A DNA stretch of 64,000 nt from Streptomyces sp. NBC_00353 (GCF_036108815.1 NZ_CP107985.1:1674001-1738000); one strand, 5' to 3'; positions 16,782 to 25,378 are shown, numbered from the stretch's first letter. The notes: generated by a model from the sequence alone, not told the origin. Program-made: numbers and translations.

Positions 16782-16837
16782 CCGGCAGGCCATTGTGGGT
16801 CGCGGGCCCTGGAGGCGCACCGCATACAGGTGGTCGG

Positions 16838-17722
16838 TCAGCGGCCGCCGTCGAGGCTCGGCAAGGCATGGGAAAGCTGGACACGAGCGGGTTCGCGCAG
16901 AACCCTGCCCTGGAGACGGGCCGCAAGGTCCCGGATCGCGGGGAGACGGGCGACCAGCGCTTCCCCCGGGCAGTCGGTGGCAAAGCCGTCGCGATGGGCG
17001 GAGATGGCATAAAAGCTGGCCGAAGTTCCCTTGGGGTAACGGCTCTTGTCATTGGTGGACGTGAGTCGCACCTTGCTGCGGGGGTCGACACCGCGCAGGC
17101 CGAGTTTCCAGGCGGCGAGGACTGCGATCGCATGTTCCATGGGGGCCGGCACCTTCGTCCCTCGTCCGAAGGTGCCGATCGCCGCGATCCCCGCGGTGCC
17201 CTGGTTGAACCCCTGGGTGTGGGAGCCGACGACGGGGCGGTCGACACCGCCGGCGCGGCCTTCGTAGATGTTGCCGCATCGGTCGACGAGGAAGTTGTAG
17301 CCGAGGTCTCCCCAATGCTGATCTCGGGTCTGGCCCGCATACAGGTTGCGCAGGGTGAGCGGGACGTCCGCGCAGTTGTAGTCGTTGGGGGTGTCGGTGT
17401 GGTGGATGAAGATCGCCGTCACCCCGTTCGCGTAGTGGGCCCGGGGATCGCGCTTGGTCTCGTCGGCCCGCCACCGCGAACGCGACACGATGGCGGGGCG
17501 AATTGCTGCGTGGGGGAACGCCACCGCCATCGCTTTCAGCGCAACCGGCCGCGCGGTATCGACGGTCGGCGCCGGCCCCGTACCGGCCGGCAGCACCGAG
17601 GCCGGGCTACCCTGCATCGTCCCGCCGACGGCCCCGGCCATCGTCACCCTGGCCGGCGCCGCCACGAGTGGAACTGCCGCTATGGAAGCCGTGAGGGGCA
17701 GCACGATTCGCCACATACGCAC
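16838..17722 (-). CDS. Secreted peptidoglycan-recognition/N-acetylmuramoyl-L-alanine amidase
   Basis: A 294-residue exported protein. Residues 1-22 form a signal peptide (MRMWRIVLPLTASIAAVPLV, then AAPA). The amidase_2/PGRP domain spans about 77-280. It starts with SRSRWRAD and has AIFIHHTDTPNDYNC with zinc ligand His, LRNLYAGQTRDQHWGDLGYN, FLVDRCGNIYEGRAGG, GSHTQGFNQGTAGIAAIGTF, and AHRDGFATDCPG with the second His and the Cys that completes the zinc site in amidases. It cleaves peptide from glycan strands. It converges on the BlaI/M56 pair and may share its cell-wall context. Confidence in enzymatic activity is high because all three zinc ligands are present. Confidence 0.94.
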   Translation of the reverse strand: MRMWRIVLPLTASIAAVPLVAAPARVTMAGAVGGTMQGSPASVLPAGTGPAPTVDTARPVALKAMAVAFPHAAIRPAIVSRSRWRADETKRDPRAHYANGVTAIFIHHTDTPNDYNCADVPLTLRNLYAGQTRDQHWGDLGYNFLVDRCGNIYEGRAGGVDRPVVGSHTQGFNQGTAGIAAIGTFGRGTKVPAPMEHAIAVLAAWKLGLRGVDPRSKVRLTSTNDKSRYPKGTSASFYAISAHRDGFATDCPGEALVARLPAIRDLAARLQGRVLREPARVQLSHALPSLDGGR

Positions 17723-17946
17723 AGGGGGGCCTTCTTTCCTCTTCGCCGAGCAGGCGGCGGGAGCACGTACGCCCGCTAGCCTTGCGGGAGGAGGCTCGCC
17801 GCGCGCGCCGGACTACTGCATGCAGGCGAGTACGACGTGGCCGACCTCGGTGTGAGCCCGACAGCAGTCCGTGGCTGATCCGTGCGGCAGGTTCCGGGGC
17901 CGCCGTCGCAGGAGGGTGCCCGTGGCGGCGGCCGGTACGTACCGGC

Positions 17947-18708
17947 TCAGCTCAGCCGGGCGGTGGCGTATGCCTCGATTGCGTCCCGCTGATACGCGGC
18001 CAAGCCGGGCGCGATCGCCTCGTATGCCGCGCGCCGCTGCTCGTTCTCCACGCAGGAGCGCCCCATCGCGCGGTACTCCTCGGCGGAGGCTGCCCGGAAC
18101 TCGGCCAGCGCCCTGTACTGGGCGTCGACCTCGGCCTGCACCGGGTCGGCGTCGGCGGGCAGCCCTGCGGCCTGCAGCTCGGCCAGTCGGATCATCTGCG
18201 CCGTGCGTCGGCGGTGCCCGGCCTCGATTTCGTCCTGGCTCATCGTTGCAGTGCGCTGCTCGACCTTCTCGGCCAGTTCCGGGAAGTCGCGCATGCCCTC
18301 TCCGTACTGGGCGGGCCGGACACCCTCGAACAGGTTCTCCGGTCGGTTGATGCTTGTCATGGTTCTGCCGTCCTTCCTGGACTGCTCCAGTTCAGCGATC
18401 GTGCGGGAGACGGTGCCGGCCAGGGCATCGAGCCGGTCACGCTCTGCGAGCAGCCGACGCCGGTGGCCGCGCAGGGCGTCGAGCTCATCGACCTGCGCGG
18501 CCAGGATCCGGCCGATCTCGGGCAGTCCCAGGCCCAGCGTGCGCAGTACGAGGATCTGTTGCAGCTGCAACAGCTGTCGCTCCTCGTAGTAGCGGTGACC
18601 GTTGGTGCCGATCCGGGCCGGCGGCAGCAGGCCGATCTCGTCGTAGTGCCGCAGCGTCCGCGCCGTCACGCCCGACATCCGGGCGACCTCCGCAATCGGC
18701 CAGGCCAT
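17947..18708 (-). CDS. MerR-family regulator with TipAS-like effector domain
   Basis: A 253-residue regulator. ATG 18708 has GAGGAGG upstream and gives the standard start MAWPIAEVARMSGVTARTLR. The MerR helix-turn-helix and wing occupy residues 1-70 (TLRHYDEIGLLPPARIG, GHRYYEERQLLQLQQILVLR), followed by a coiled coil (about 75-118) and a helical C-terminal TipAS-type domain (about 140-250; EGMRDFPELAEKVEQRTATM and EYRAMGRSCVENEQRRAAYE). TipA-like proteins respond to thiopeptides or other ligands, but the effector here is unknown. An internal ATG at the TipAS domain (MTSINRPENLFEG) resembles the short TipAS form made in Streptomyces. Confidence 0.92.
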   Translation of the reverse strand: MAWPIAEVARMSGVTARTLRHYDEIGLLPPARIGTNGHRYYEERQLLQLQQILVLRTLGLGLPEIGRILAAQVDELDALRGHRRRLLAERDRLDALAGTVSRTIAELEQSRKDGRTMTSINRPENLFEGVRPAQYGEGMRDFPELAEKVEQRTATMSQDEIEAGHRRRTAQMIRLAELQAAGLPADADPVQAEVDAQYRALAEFRAASAEEYRAMGRSCVENEQRRAAYEAIAPGLAAYQRDAIEAYATARLS

Positions 18709-18833
18709 GGCCGCCCTCCTCACAAATGCTTCACCGGGCCGGCCGATCCGGCCCTGGTAAGGACGGTAGAAGCTGCCGCAGCGGCAACTTCAAGTCCAGC
18801 TTCGGTGTCCCGGTCCCACCCGGCCGGAGCCGG

Positions 18834-19868
18834 CTACTCCGCGACGGGTCCGTTCGGCCCCGGGCCCGGCCGTGCCCCCATGGCGGGCATCAGCAGTGGT
18901 CCGGCTCGTTTGGTGCGGCGCTGGGTGAGGGCAGTCTCGACACGGGTGATGCCGGGAAGATCGGCCAACTCGGTGGACAGGTACTCGCACAGCGCGTCCG
19001 CGCTGCGGCACTCCACGATCGCGAAGACGGCGGACGGCCCGGTGGTGAGAGCGGCGAACGCGACCGAGGAGTGCCGGGACAGTGCCTCGGTGACGGTCCC
19101 GAACGCGGCCGGCGCCACTTCGAGCCACATGAGCGACTCGACGCGGAAGCCGAACAGCGCGGGGTCCACCTCTACTTCGAAGGCAAGCACCCCGGCCTCG
19201 CGCAGTTGGCCTATGCGGCGCCGGACGGTGGACTCCGACCACCCGGTCGCAGCGGCCAGTCGCCCCAGGTCCGCACGTGCATCCTCCGACAGGGCGCGCA
19301 CGAGACGGGTGTCCGCTTCGTTCCACGTGACGGCGAGGCGCGCCGCGTCCGGCGCTTCGGGTAGCGCCGGTACCCGAAGCCGAACCTGCTCCGCCTCGTT
19401 GAGTGCACCCATCCGCCCCGCCCACCCACCGACGCCGGCGATCGGACGCAGCACACAGGCCGCCTTCACATCACGTACCCCGTGGGTCCGGGCGAGTTGC
19501 TCGAAGAACGAGCGCTGCCCCTCGTCGCCCGGTGGCGGTGTGCGGATCATGCAGGTGAGTTCCGTTCCACCCACCAACGGCGCGATCCATGAAGTGTCGC
19601 CGCGCTGAGCGAGGTTGGCGGCAAGCGCGTCCGCCGTCTCGGGTGCGCAGTGGACGCGGACGACCCAGTCGAGCATCCCGATCCGGCGGCTGTCGACGAG
19701 CCCGACGACGCGAAGGACGAAGGTCGACCGCAGACGGTTGTAGCGGCGGACGACAGTGCGTTCGGGGGTGCCGATAACCGCTGCGATGCGGCTGAACGAC
19801 ATGCGCCCATCGAGTTGGAGGGCGTGGATCAGCCGGCGGTCCAGCTCGTCGAGGGTGACGGATTCCAT
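18834..19868 (-). CDS. Lrp/AsnC-family regulator with two HTH units
   Basis: A 344-residue regulator built as a tandem repeat. The first AsnC HTH is at about residues 5-50 (LDELDRRLIHALQLDGRMSF, PERTVVRRYNRL) with its RAM-like domain to about 140. A second HTH is at about 183-225 (TWNEADTRLVRALSEDARAD, GWSESTVRRRIGQLREAGVL) with a RAM-like ligand/oligomerisation region to about 320. Double-length Lrp proteins are common in Streptomyces. It is divergent from a VOC-family gene at 20025, a likely target. Effector unknown. Confidence 0.93.
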   Translation of the reverse strand: MESVTLDELDRRLIHALQLDGRMSFSRIAAVIGTPERTVVRRYNRLRSTFVLRVVGLVDSRRIGMLDWVVRVHCAPETADALAANLAQRGDTSWIAPLVGGTELTCMIRTPPPGDEGQRSFFEQLARTHGVRDVKAACVLRPIAGVGGWAGRMGALNEAEQVRLRVPALPEAPDAARLAVTWNEADTRLVRALSEDARADLGRLAAATGWSESTVRRRIGQLREAGVLAFEVEVDPALFGFRVESLMWLEVAPAAFGTVTEALSRHSSVAFAALTTGPSAVFAIVECRSADALCEYLSTELADLPGITRVETALTQRRTKRAGPLLMPAMGARPGPGPNGPVAE

Positions 19869-20024
19869 CAGCCTTGCCTCTCCAAACGTCCGATTCCCTC
19901 AAACCCGGTCGGCTTTACACCGCGGGGTGGACGGACGGGGATGACACTTCCGGCAACCGGCAGAGACGTCGGATCCACCCGTACACGCCCTCGCCCGCCC
20001 GGAACGAGGAGGAATGAGAACATC

Positions 20025-20414
20025 ATGCTGACCGTACTCCCCATCAGGTACGTCGCCGACGTGGCAGCCTCCCGGCACTTCTATGCCGGTCTGGGCCTCA
20101 TCTTCCAACCCGACGTCAGCGTGGACGTGTGGGCACAGTTGGCTGCCGACGCCGGTGCTGTCGGGATCCATGACGCCACTGTCTCCCAGGGACGCCCGCC
20201 CGGCACCACCGAACTGGGCTTCGCCACGGACGAGCGGCTGGAAGACATCGCGGAGCGACTCGCTCGATCCGGATACGACTACGACCTCGTCGACGAGAAC
20301 TTCGGCCGCAGTATCCGCGTCACCGACCCGGACGGCGTCGTCATCCAGATTCAGGAGATCGACCACGTCGCCGTCCGAAGCTCGGCAGCGGCGACGAGGG
20401 GAAAGCCCGCGTAA
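20025..20414 (+). CDS. VOC-family (glyoxalase/dioxygenase fold) protein
   Basis: A 129-residue single VOC domain. The strand-helix opening LPIRYVADVAASRHFYAGLG, middle TTELGFATDERLEDIAERL and closing GRSIRVTDPDGVVIQIQEID match the paired beta-alpha-beta-beta-beta units of the fold. Metal-ligand positions are only partly conserved, so the activity (lyase, dioxygenase or antibiotic binding) cannot be assigned. AGGAGG is 12 bases upstream of ATG 20025. It is divergent from the Lrp-type regulator, which may control it. Confidence 0.88.
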   Translation: MLTVLPIRYVADVAASRHFYAGLGLIFQPDVSVDVWAQLAADAGAVGIHDATVSQGRPPGTTELGFATDERLEDIAERLARSGYDYDLVDENFGRSIRVTDPDGVVIQIQEIDHVAVRSSAAATRGKPA

Positions 20415-20582
20415 CTGCCCTCAGCACGGGGGCAACGCCGCACGGGGGCAAAGCGGCACGGCGTCCACGTGCCTGCCGCACCTCACGCGGAGACCGTCCG
20501 GTCGCGTGCTGACCGGCGTGGTCCCGCACATCTGCCTCTGCCCGACCCGGCCTCTACGCCCGGCTACTACAAGGAAGTTCCC

Positions 20583-21188
20583 ATGGAACCACTCATCGTT
20601 CTCGTCGGGGTCACCTGCGTCGGCCTGATCACCGGCGTATTGAAAGGCCGGCCGCTCCGGCGGCTGCCCACCGCCCTGCGTGGCGGATTGGCGGCCATGT
20701 TCCTGCTGACCGGGGGGGCCCACTTCGTGGGGATGCGCGACGAGCTCATAGCCATGGTGCCGCCCGCCCTGCCGACACCTGAGGTACTGGTCACCGTGTC
20801 CGGTCTCTTCGAACTCGTCGGCGCCCTGGCGCTCCTGTGGACACCGACCTCCGGACCGGCCGCAGGCGCACTCGGCCTCCTGTTGCTCGCACTGTTCCCC
20901 GCCAACGTCTACGCCTCCGGCACCGCGACGGACTGGTGGGATCAGCTCATCCCGCGCACCATCACCCAGCTGATCTTCCTCTCGGCCACGGGGACGGTCA
21001 TGGTCGACCGGCTACGTGCCACACCTCTTCGGTGGCACGGCAGGAAGGAGACTGCCGTGCCGGCCGCGAAGAGGCCGGAAGGGGCTCACATGACTCCCCA
21101 GCCCTTGCTCTCACCGACAAGCGTCGCAAGGTCGACGCCGGCGAGTGGACGGCAGAGCTCGACCGGATCGCGGGGCGACTCGATCTGA
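20583..21188 (+). CDS. DoxX-like four-helix membrane protein, probably with an altered 3' end
   Basis: A 201-residue frame; the family part is residues 1-140, with four membrane segments. It opens MEPLIVLVGVTCVGLITGVL, then has AMFLLTGGAHFVGMRDELIAM, FELVGALALLWTPTSGPAAG, GLLLLALFPANVYASG and a final helix ending VMVDRLRA. The FPANVYA motif and HF in the second helix are typical of DoxX-like proteins. Residues after about 165 (HMTPQPLLSPTSVARSTPAS) look non-native, and a better-formed peptide runs in another frame over the same bases, so the end may be frameshifted. Function uncertain. Confidence 0.75.
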   Translation: MEPLIVLVGVTCVGLITGVLKGRPLRRLPTALRGGLAAMFLLTGGAHFVGMRDELIAMVPPALPTPEVLVTVSGLFELVGALALLWTPTSGPAAGALGLLLLALFPANVYASGTATDWWDQLIPRTITQLIFLSATGTVMVDRLRATPLRWHGRKETAVPAAKRPEGAHMTPQPLLSPTSVARSTPASGRQSSTGSRGDSI

Positions 21189-21232
21189 TCGCGCACACCC
21201 GCGACCGCAGGGATGACGCGTCAGGACGATGA
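21115..21232 (+). pseudogene. Short coding-like fragment overlapping the DoxX-like 3' end
   Basis: In the frame ending at TGA 21230-21232 the peptide LTDKRRKVDAGEWTAELDRI followed by AGRLDLIAHTRDRRDD looks like genuine helical protein, unlike the Ser/Thr-rich reading of the annotated frame. It has no start of its own. It may be the remnant of a lost gene or the original end of an upstream one. No family recognised. Confidence 0.25.
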
Positions 21233-21387
21233 CGAGGCATCGGATTCGGTGGCGAATTGCGAAGAATCCATGACGTCGTATCAGAAGTCCGTGCGTCGGT
21301 CTGAGTCTTTGCGCGTCCGACCGGCTGCCGACTCGGTCCCCTATTCGCCGGGTTCCGCGCCACTGGGCGTCGTGGCACGATTCTGAA

Positions 21388-21984
21388 ATGATCTCCAACT
21401 CACCCATACCTTCCGTCGTTCCCGCAGGCCGGATGGCCCGGATTCAACAGCCGGTGCTCAGCCTTGCCGGCGGCCTGGAACTGCGTCCGTGGCGCCGGAG
21501 TGACGCCGGCGTCCTCGTGACGGCCGGCCAGGATCCCGCGATTCGGCAATGGAACCTTCTGCATGTGGACTCCCTGGAAGACGCACGCAAGAGGATCGAG
21601 CGCATGCACGAGCGATGGCAGGCCGAGCTGAGTGCGATGTGGGCCATCGCCCGGCCGGACGGAGGCGAAGCCGCGGGCCTGATCGGGTGGAGTGGCATCG
21701 ACCTCAAGGCCGGCAGTGCCGAGATCGTCTACTGGGTCCTGCCCGCAGTACGCGGCGGCGGTGTGGTGGTCGAGGCCACGCAGTGTGTCAGCCAGTGGGC
21801 CCTGAACGACCTCGGCCTGCATCGGCTCCGGCTGTGCCACTCGGTGGCCAACCCGGCGTCCTGCCGGGTAGCGGTCAAGGCCGGATACTCCCTCGAAGGC
21901 ACCATGCGCAGCGGGCTGCTGCACTCGGACGGCTGGCACGACCAGCACCTGCACGCCCTCGTCCAGGGCGACATCGACTTCTAG
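21388..21984 (+). CDS. GNAT N-acetyltransferase (RimJ/RimL type)
   Basis: A 198-residue acetyltransferase, probably acting on a protein N-terminus or a small amine. The core starts at about residue 27 (GLELRPWRRSDAGVLVTAGQ) and includes the RimJ/RimL-like WNLLHVDSLEDARKRIERM, AGLIGWSGIDLKAGSAEIVY and the acetyl-CoA-binding region LPAVRGGGVVVEATQCVSQW followed by LHRLRLCHSVANPASCRVA and AGYSLEGTMRSG. The first 26 residues are poorly conserved, so a later start is possible. It appears monocistronic and ends before a strong hairpin. Confidence 0.92.
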   Translation: MISNSPIPSVVPAGRMARIQQPVLSLAGGLELRPWRRSDAGVLVTAGQDPAIRQWNLLHVDSLEDARKRIERMHERWQAELSAMWAIARPDGGEAAGLIGWSGIDLKAGSAEIVYWVLPAVRGGGVVVEATQCVSQWALNDLGLHRLRLCHSVANPASCRVAVKAGYSLEGTMRSGLLHSDGWHDQHLHALVQGDIDF

Positions 21985-22147
21985 GGTCCGCTGCGACCGC
22001 GCCGGTCACAGCCACGCCCGACCACGGGCTCCTTCGGGTGTTCGCCGGGCGGAGGAATGGCGACGCCACGTTTCGTCGTCAGACGCATCGCCGAGAACGA
22101 CGAAAGCGGGCGCGGAGTACACGGGGCGGTTCCCGGGAGGGGTGGTC

Positions 22148-22180
22148 GCCGGGCGCCGCCCATGAGGGGCGGCGCCCGGC
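22148..22180. terminator. Strong bidirectional hairpin terminator
   Basis: A perfect 14-base-pair stem, GCCGGGCGCCGCCC with GGGCGGCGCCCGGC, loop ATGAG, between the convergent acetyltransferase and aldo-keto reductase genes. Confidence 0.8.
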
Positions 22181-22235
22181 CCAGGCGACACCGGAACCGG
22201 GGGATGTCCGTGCCGCCGCGCGGGCGCCGATCAGG

Positions 22236-23231
22236 TCAGCGCTCGCTGTCGAGATGGTTCATCAGGGGCGCGGCGTAGCGCGCGCCCGCCGCGGAGCCGG
22301 CCGGAACGGCCTGCTCGATGACGGCGAGATCGGCCTCGGTGAGGGTCACGGTTTCGGCGCCGAGGGCCTCGGACAGCCGCTCACGGCGACGGGCGCCGAC
22401 GAGCGGCACGATGTCCTGGCCCTGGGCGGCGACCCAGGCGATGGCGATCTGGGCCACGGTGGCGCCCTTGGCCTCGGCAATCCTGCGCAGCGCCTCGACC
22501 AGGGCGAGGTTGCGATCGAGGTTCTCGCCCTGGAAGCGCGGGCTGATGCCGCGGAAGTCGTTGGCAGCAAGCTTCCGGTCAGTGGTGAAGTGGCCGCTGA
22601 TCAGGCCGCGGGACAGCACACCGTACGCGGTGATGCCGATGCCCAGCTGACGGGCGGTGGGAAGGATCTCGTCCTCGATACCGCGCGAGATCAGCGAGTA
22701 CTCGATCTGAAGGTCGGCGATGGGGTGCACGGCCTGGGCGCGGCGCAGCGTTTCCGCGCCGACCTCGGACAGGCCGATGTGGCGGACCAGACCGGCCTGG
22801 ACCATCTCGGCGATGGCGCCGACGGTCTCCTCGACCGGCACGTCCGGGTCGAGCCGGGCGGGGCGGTAGATGTCGATGTGGTCGGTGCCGAGACGACGCA
22901 GGGAGTAGGCGAGGAAGTTCTTCACTGCCTCGGGACGGCCGTCGTAGCCGCTCCAGCCGCCGAGGGCGTCCCGCAGCGCGCCGAATTTGACGCTGATCAC
23001 GGCGTTGTCGCGGTTGCGGCCGCGCAGGGCGTCACGCAGGAGCAGCTCGTTGTGGCCCATGCCGTAGAAGTCGCCCGTGTCGAAGAGCGTGATGCCGGCG
23101 TCGAGAGCGGCGTGGACGGTGGCGATCGACTCGGCGTCGTCGGCCGGTCCGTACAGGTCCGACATGCCCATGAGTCCCAGGCCGAGCTGGGAGACCGTGG
23201 GGCCGTCGGTGCCGAGAATGCGGGTGTTCAC
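22236..23231 (-). CDS. Aldo/keto reductase
   Basis: A 331-residue NADPH-dependent reductase of the AKR superfamily. Features: N-terminal LGLGLMGMSDLYGPADD, catalytic FDTGDFYGMGHNELLL with the Tyr, and VISVKFGALRD with the Lys. IDIYRPARLDPDVPVEETVG is the variant in which the usual catalytic His strand carries RPARLDP. GLVRHIGLSEVGAETLRRA and LVGARRRERLSEALG, which binds cofactor, follow. Substrate unknown. The gene is divergent from a TetR repressor gene; the inverted repeats in the 93-base spacer make it the probable target of that repressor. Confidence 0.94.
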   Translation of the reverse strand: MNTRILGTDGPTVSQLGLGLMGMSDLYGPADDAESIATVHAALDAGITLFDTGDFYGMGHNELLLRDALRGRNRDNAVISVKFGALRDALGGWSGYDGRPEAVKNFLAYSLRRLGTDHIDIYRPARLDPDVPVEETVGAIAEMVQAGLVRHIGLSEVGAETLRRAQAVHPIADLQIEYSLISRGIEDEILPTARQLGIGITAYGVLSRGLISGHFTTDRKLAANDFRGISPRFQGENLDRNLALVEALRRIAEAKGATVAQIAIAWVAAQGQDIVPLVGARRRERLSEALGAETVTLTEADLAVIEQAVPAGSAAGARYAAPLMNHLDSER

Positions 23232-23251
23232 AGAGAGCGATCCAATCGTAC

Positions 23252-23301
23252 GTTAGCGTCGATAACAAGGAGTCGTTATCAGCGATGTCATCGATGCTAA
23301 C
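23252..23301. promoter_or_regulatory. Nested inverted repeats, probable TetR operator
   Basis: Outer arms GTTAGCGTCGAT and ATCGATGCTAAC (one mismatch) enclose inner arms GATAAC (23261-23266) and GTTATC (23275-23280). The element fills the spacer between the divergent reductase and TetR genes and probably overlaps both promoters. Confidence 0.6.
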
Positions 23302-23324
23302 AGGCTTCGGGTAGCGTTGATTCC

Positions 23325-24107
23325 ATGACCGCCGAAAAAATCTCCGAGAGATCCGAAAGAAGCGCCGACACCCGCGACCGGATCCTCGGCGCCGCCGCGG
23401 AACTGCTGGCCGAGGGCGGCAGCGACGCCGTCTCCACGCGCGCCGTGGCGCAGGCCGCCGGTGTTCAGGCGCCCACCCTCTACCGGCTCTTCGGCGACAA
23501 GAAGGGGCTCCTCGAAGCCGTCGCGACGTACGGCTTCGAGCGCTACCTGTCGGACAAGCAGTCGCTCCGGGCCACCGGTGATCCGGTCGAGGACTTGCGG
23601 CGAGGCTGGGACCTGCACATCGACTTCGGTCTGACCCACCCGTCGTTCTACGTACTGATGTACGGCGCCGTGCAGCCGGGCGAGCGCCCCGCTGCCGCGG
23701 AGGAGACCTATGCGGTTCTCGTCGGCACGCTGGAGCGGGTCGCCCGGGCGGGCCGCCTGCGCGTTCCGGTCGCCGCCGCCGCCCAGATGGTGCAGGCCAC
23801 GAGCGTCGGTGTCGCCCTGACGCTGATCGCCGATCCGGCAGGGGCACGGGACAGCGACCTGTCCGCCCGTACGCGCGACACAGTGCTCGCATCCCTCACC
23901 ACGGATCCCCGGCCCACGAATGACCTGGACACACCCGCCGCCAGGGCGATCGCCCTGGCCGCCGTCCTTCCGGACCTCTCCGGTGCGCTCTCCCCCGGCG
24001 AGGCCGTGCTGCTGCGCGAGTGGCTCCAGCGCCTCGCGACCACGAGCGGGACTGCGACGCCGACCACGTCCGCGACCGGGCCCGCAGCCGGCGACACGCC
24101 GCTCTGA
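23325..24107 (+). CDS. TetR-family transcriptional repressor
   Basis: A 260-residue regulator, longer than the usual 190-220 residues. The HTH is at about residues 18-65: DTRDRILGAAAELLAEGG, VSTRAVAQAAGVQAPTLYRL, FGDKKGLLEAV. The C-terminal ligand domain includes GWDLHIDFGLTHPSFYVLMY, typical of Streptomyces TetR proteins, and a Thr/Pro-rich disordered tail (about 240-260). It is divergent from the aldo/keto reductase with an inverted-repeat spacer, so it likely represses both itself and the reductase. Ligand unknown. Confidence 0.93.
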   Translation: MTAEKISERSERSADTRDRILGAAAELLAEGGSDAVSTRAVAQAAGVQAPTLYRLFGDKKGLLEAVATYGFERYLSDKQSLRATGDPVEDLRRGWDLHIDFGLTHPSFYVLMYGAVQPGERPAAAEETYAVLVGTLERVARAGRLRVPVAAAAQMVQATSVGVALTLIADPAGARDSDLSARTRDTVLASLTTDPRPTNDLDTPAARAIALAAVLPDLSGALSPGEAVLLREWLQRLATTSGTATPTTSATGPAAGDTPL

Positions 24108-24158
24108 GCCTGCCGCAGGGGTCACGGTCGCTGTCGCCGGCGGTCACGGTCGGACGTA

Positions 24159-24177
24159 CGAGCCGACGTACGGCTCG
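24159..24177. terminator. Small hairpin after the TetR gene
   Basis: Stem CGAGCCG / CGGCTCG with loop ACGTA, about 50 bases after the TetR stop. Weak on its own; forms a pair with the hairpin at 24221-24247 between convergent genes. Confidence 0.4.
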
Positions 24178-24220
24178 CGCGAGGTGCCGATCGGCCGGCC
24201 CGTGCACTTGCCCAGGTGGG

Positions 24221-24247
24221 TGCTGCCCGCCCGCACCCCGGGCAGCA
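24221..24247. terminator. Hairpin between convergent TetR and glycosyltransferase genes
   Basis: A 9-base-pair stem, TGCTGCCCG with CGGGCAGCA, and a 9-base loop, 19 bases beyond the glycosyltransferase stop. Confidence 0.55.
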
Positions 24248-24265
24248 GCCGATAGTCGGTGGTCG

Positions 24266-25378
24266 TCAGGAGCAGGCGACCAGTCCGGCCGCGTCCACGG
24301 TGAAGACAGCTCGCCCGGCGGCGACCCGTCGGTCCCGGTCGGGGCCGGGTCGCACCAGCCGGTCCAGCGAGCGGAGCAGCGCGATGTCGTCGGAAGCATG
24401 CTCGGTGAGGCCTGCGGCAGCCATCTCACTGACGCCCTCTGCGCCGTGGCCGGTGATCGGCCGGTACCCGACGACCGGGACGCCGGCGGCGAGGGCCTGC
24501 TGGGCCGTCTGTCCCGCGGCGTTGTCCACCAGGGCGCTCGAAGCCGCCATGAGGTCAGGCAGGTCCTCGACCCAGCCCAGCGCCAGAACGCCGGGGAGCA
24601 TCGCGGCACGGTCCCGCAACTGTTCGTCCCTGCCGCACAGCAGCACCGGAATGTGGCCTGAGCCGGCGAGCAGCAGCGCCGTGTCGGTCAGCCCGTGCCC
24701 CACGCCCCAGGCACCGGCCGAGATCAGCACGGGTGGGCGGTCGGGGCCGCGCCGCGCGAACTCCCGCGCCCAGCGCGACGGCCGGCCGCCCGGGTTCTCG
24801 TGACCGGCTGCAACGAAGGCCGGGGGCACGATCGGGCCGCACACCTCTGCCTGGCGTCCGGTCGTGGCGCGGACACGTGCCGCGGCGGCCCGGGTCAGGC
24901 ACAGGTGCAGGTCGTTGCCGGGGTGCAGCCACTGTCGGTGCACGGCGAAGTCGGTGACCACGACAGTGCTGGGCGGGCAGACACCGCCCCGGGACCGCAG
25001 CCGCCCCGTGACCTGAGCGGCCTGGTGGAAGGTGGAGACGAGCGCGTCCGGTCGCCAGCGTTCCACGACGTTGCGCAGGCGTGGCTCCAGGACTGCGGCC
25101 AGCGGCCCGGTGCCCGGTGCCCAATTGTTCCGGTCGCCCGGGTCTCCGCGGTCGCGGAAGAATGCCGAATAGACCGCTCCGTAGGCCCATGGGCAGCGGC
25201 GCAGCGTCGTGCGGTAGCCCGCGCGCAGCCCGCGCCCGGCGCCGGGGGGCAGCAAGTCGAGGAGGTCCACACATGCCGTCAGATGGCCGCCGGACCGCAG
25301 ACGCTCGGCCAGTTCGGCGGCGACGGCATCATGTCCGGCGCCCATGCTCGCGCTGACGATCAGAATCCGACGTCCCAT
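24266..25378 (-). CDS. MGDG synthase-like glycosyltransferase (GT28 type)
   Basis: A 370-residue GT-B glycosyltransferase. ATG 25378 has GGAGGA upstream and gives the family start MGRRILIVSASMGAGHDAVA, the MGDG-synthase N-terminal domain with its glycine-rich acceptor-side loop. The C-terminal nucleotide-sugar domain shows PPVLISAGAWGVGHG, PVLLCGRDEQLRDRAAML, ALGWVEDLPDLMAASSALVD and the donor-binding NAAGQTAQQALAAGVPVVGY. Relatives glycosylate diacylglycerol or lipid carriers at the membrane; the acceptor here is unknown. It is divergent from an SDR, transporter and deacetylase operon, suggesting a joint role in making and exporting an envelope glycolipid or polymer. Confidence 0.9.
   Translation of the reverse strand: MGRRILIVSASMGAGHDAVAAELAERLRSGGHLTACVDLLDLLPPGAGRGLRAGYRTTLRRCPWAYGAVYSAFFRDRGDPGDRNNWAPGTGPLAAVLEPRLRNVVERWRPDALVSTFHQAAQVTGRLRSRGGVCPPSTVVVTDFAVHRQWLHPGNDLHLCLTRAAAARVRATTGRQAEVCGPIVPPAFVAAGHENPGGRPSRWAREFARRGPDRPPVLISAGAWGVGHGLTDTALLLAGSGHIPVLLCGRDEQLRDRAAMLPGVLALGWVEDLPDLMAASSALVDNAAGQTAQQALAAGVPVVGYRPITGHGAEGVSEMAAAGLTEHASDDIALLRSLDRLVRPGPDRDRRVAAGRAVFTVDAAGLVACS

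Noticed and set aside
16777..16842. GCTGACCG ... CGGTCAGC as terminator between the M56 and amidase genes
   Set aside because: Arms are 50 bases apart and lie partly inside coding sequence; too weak to annotate.
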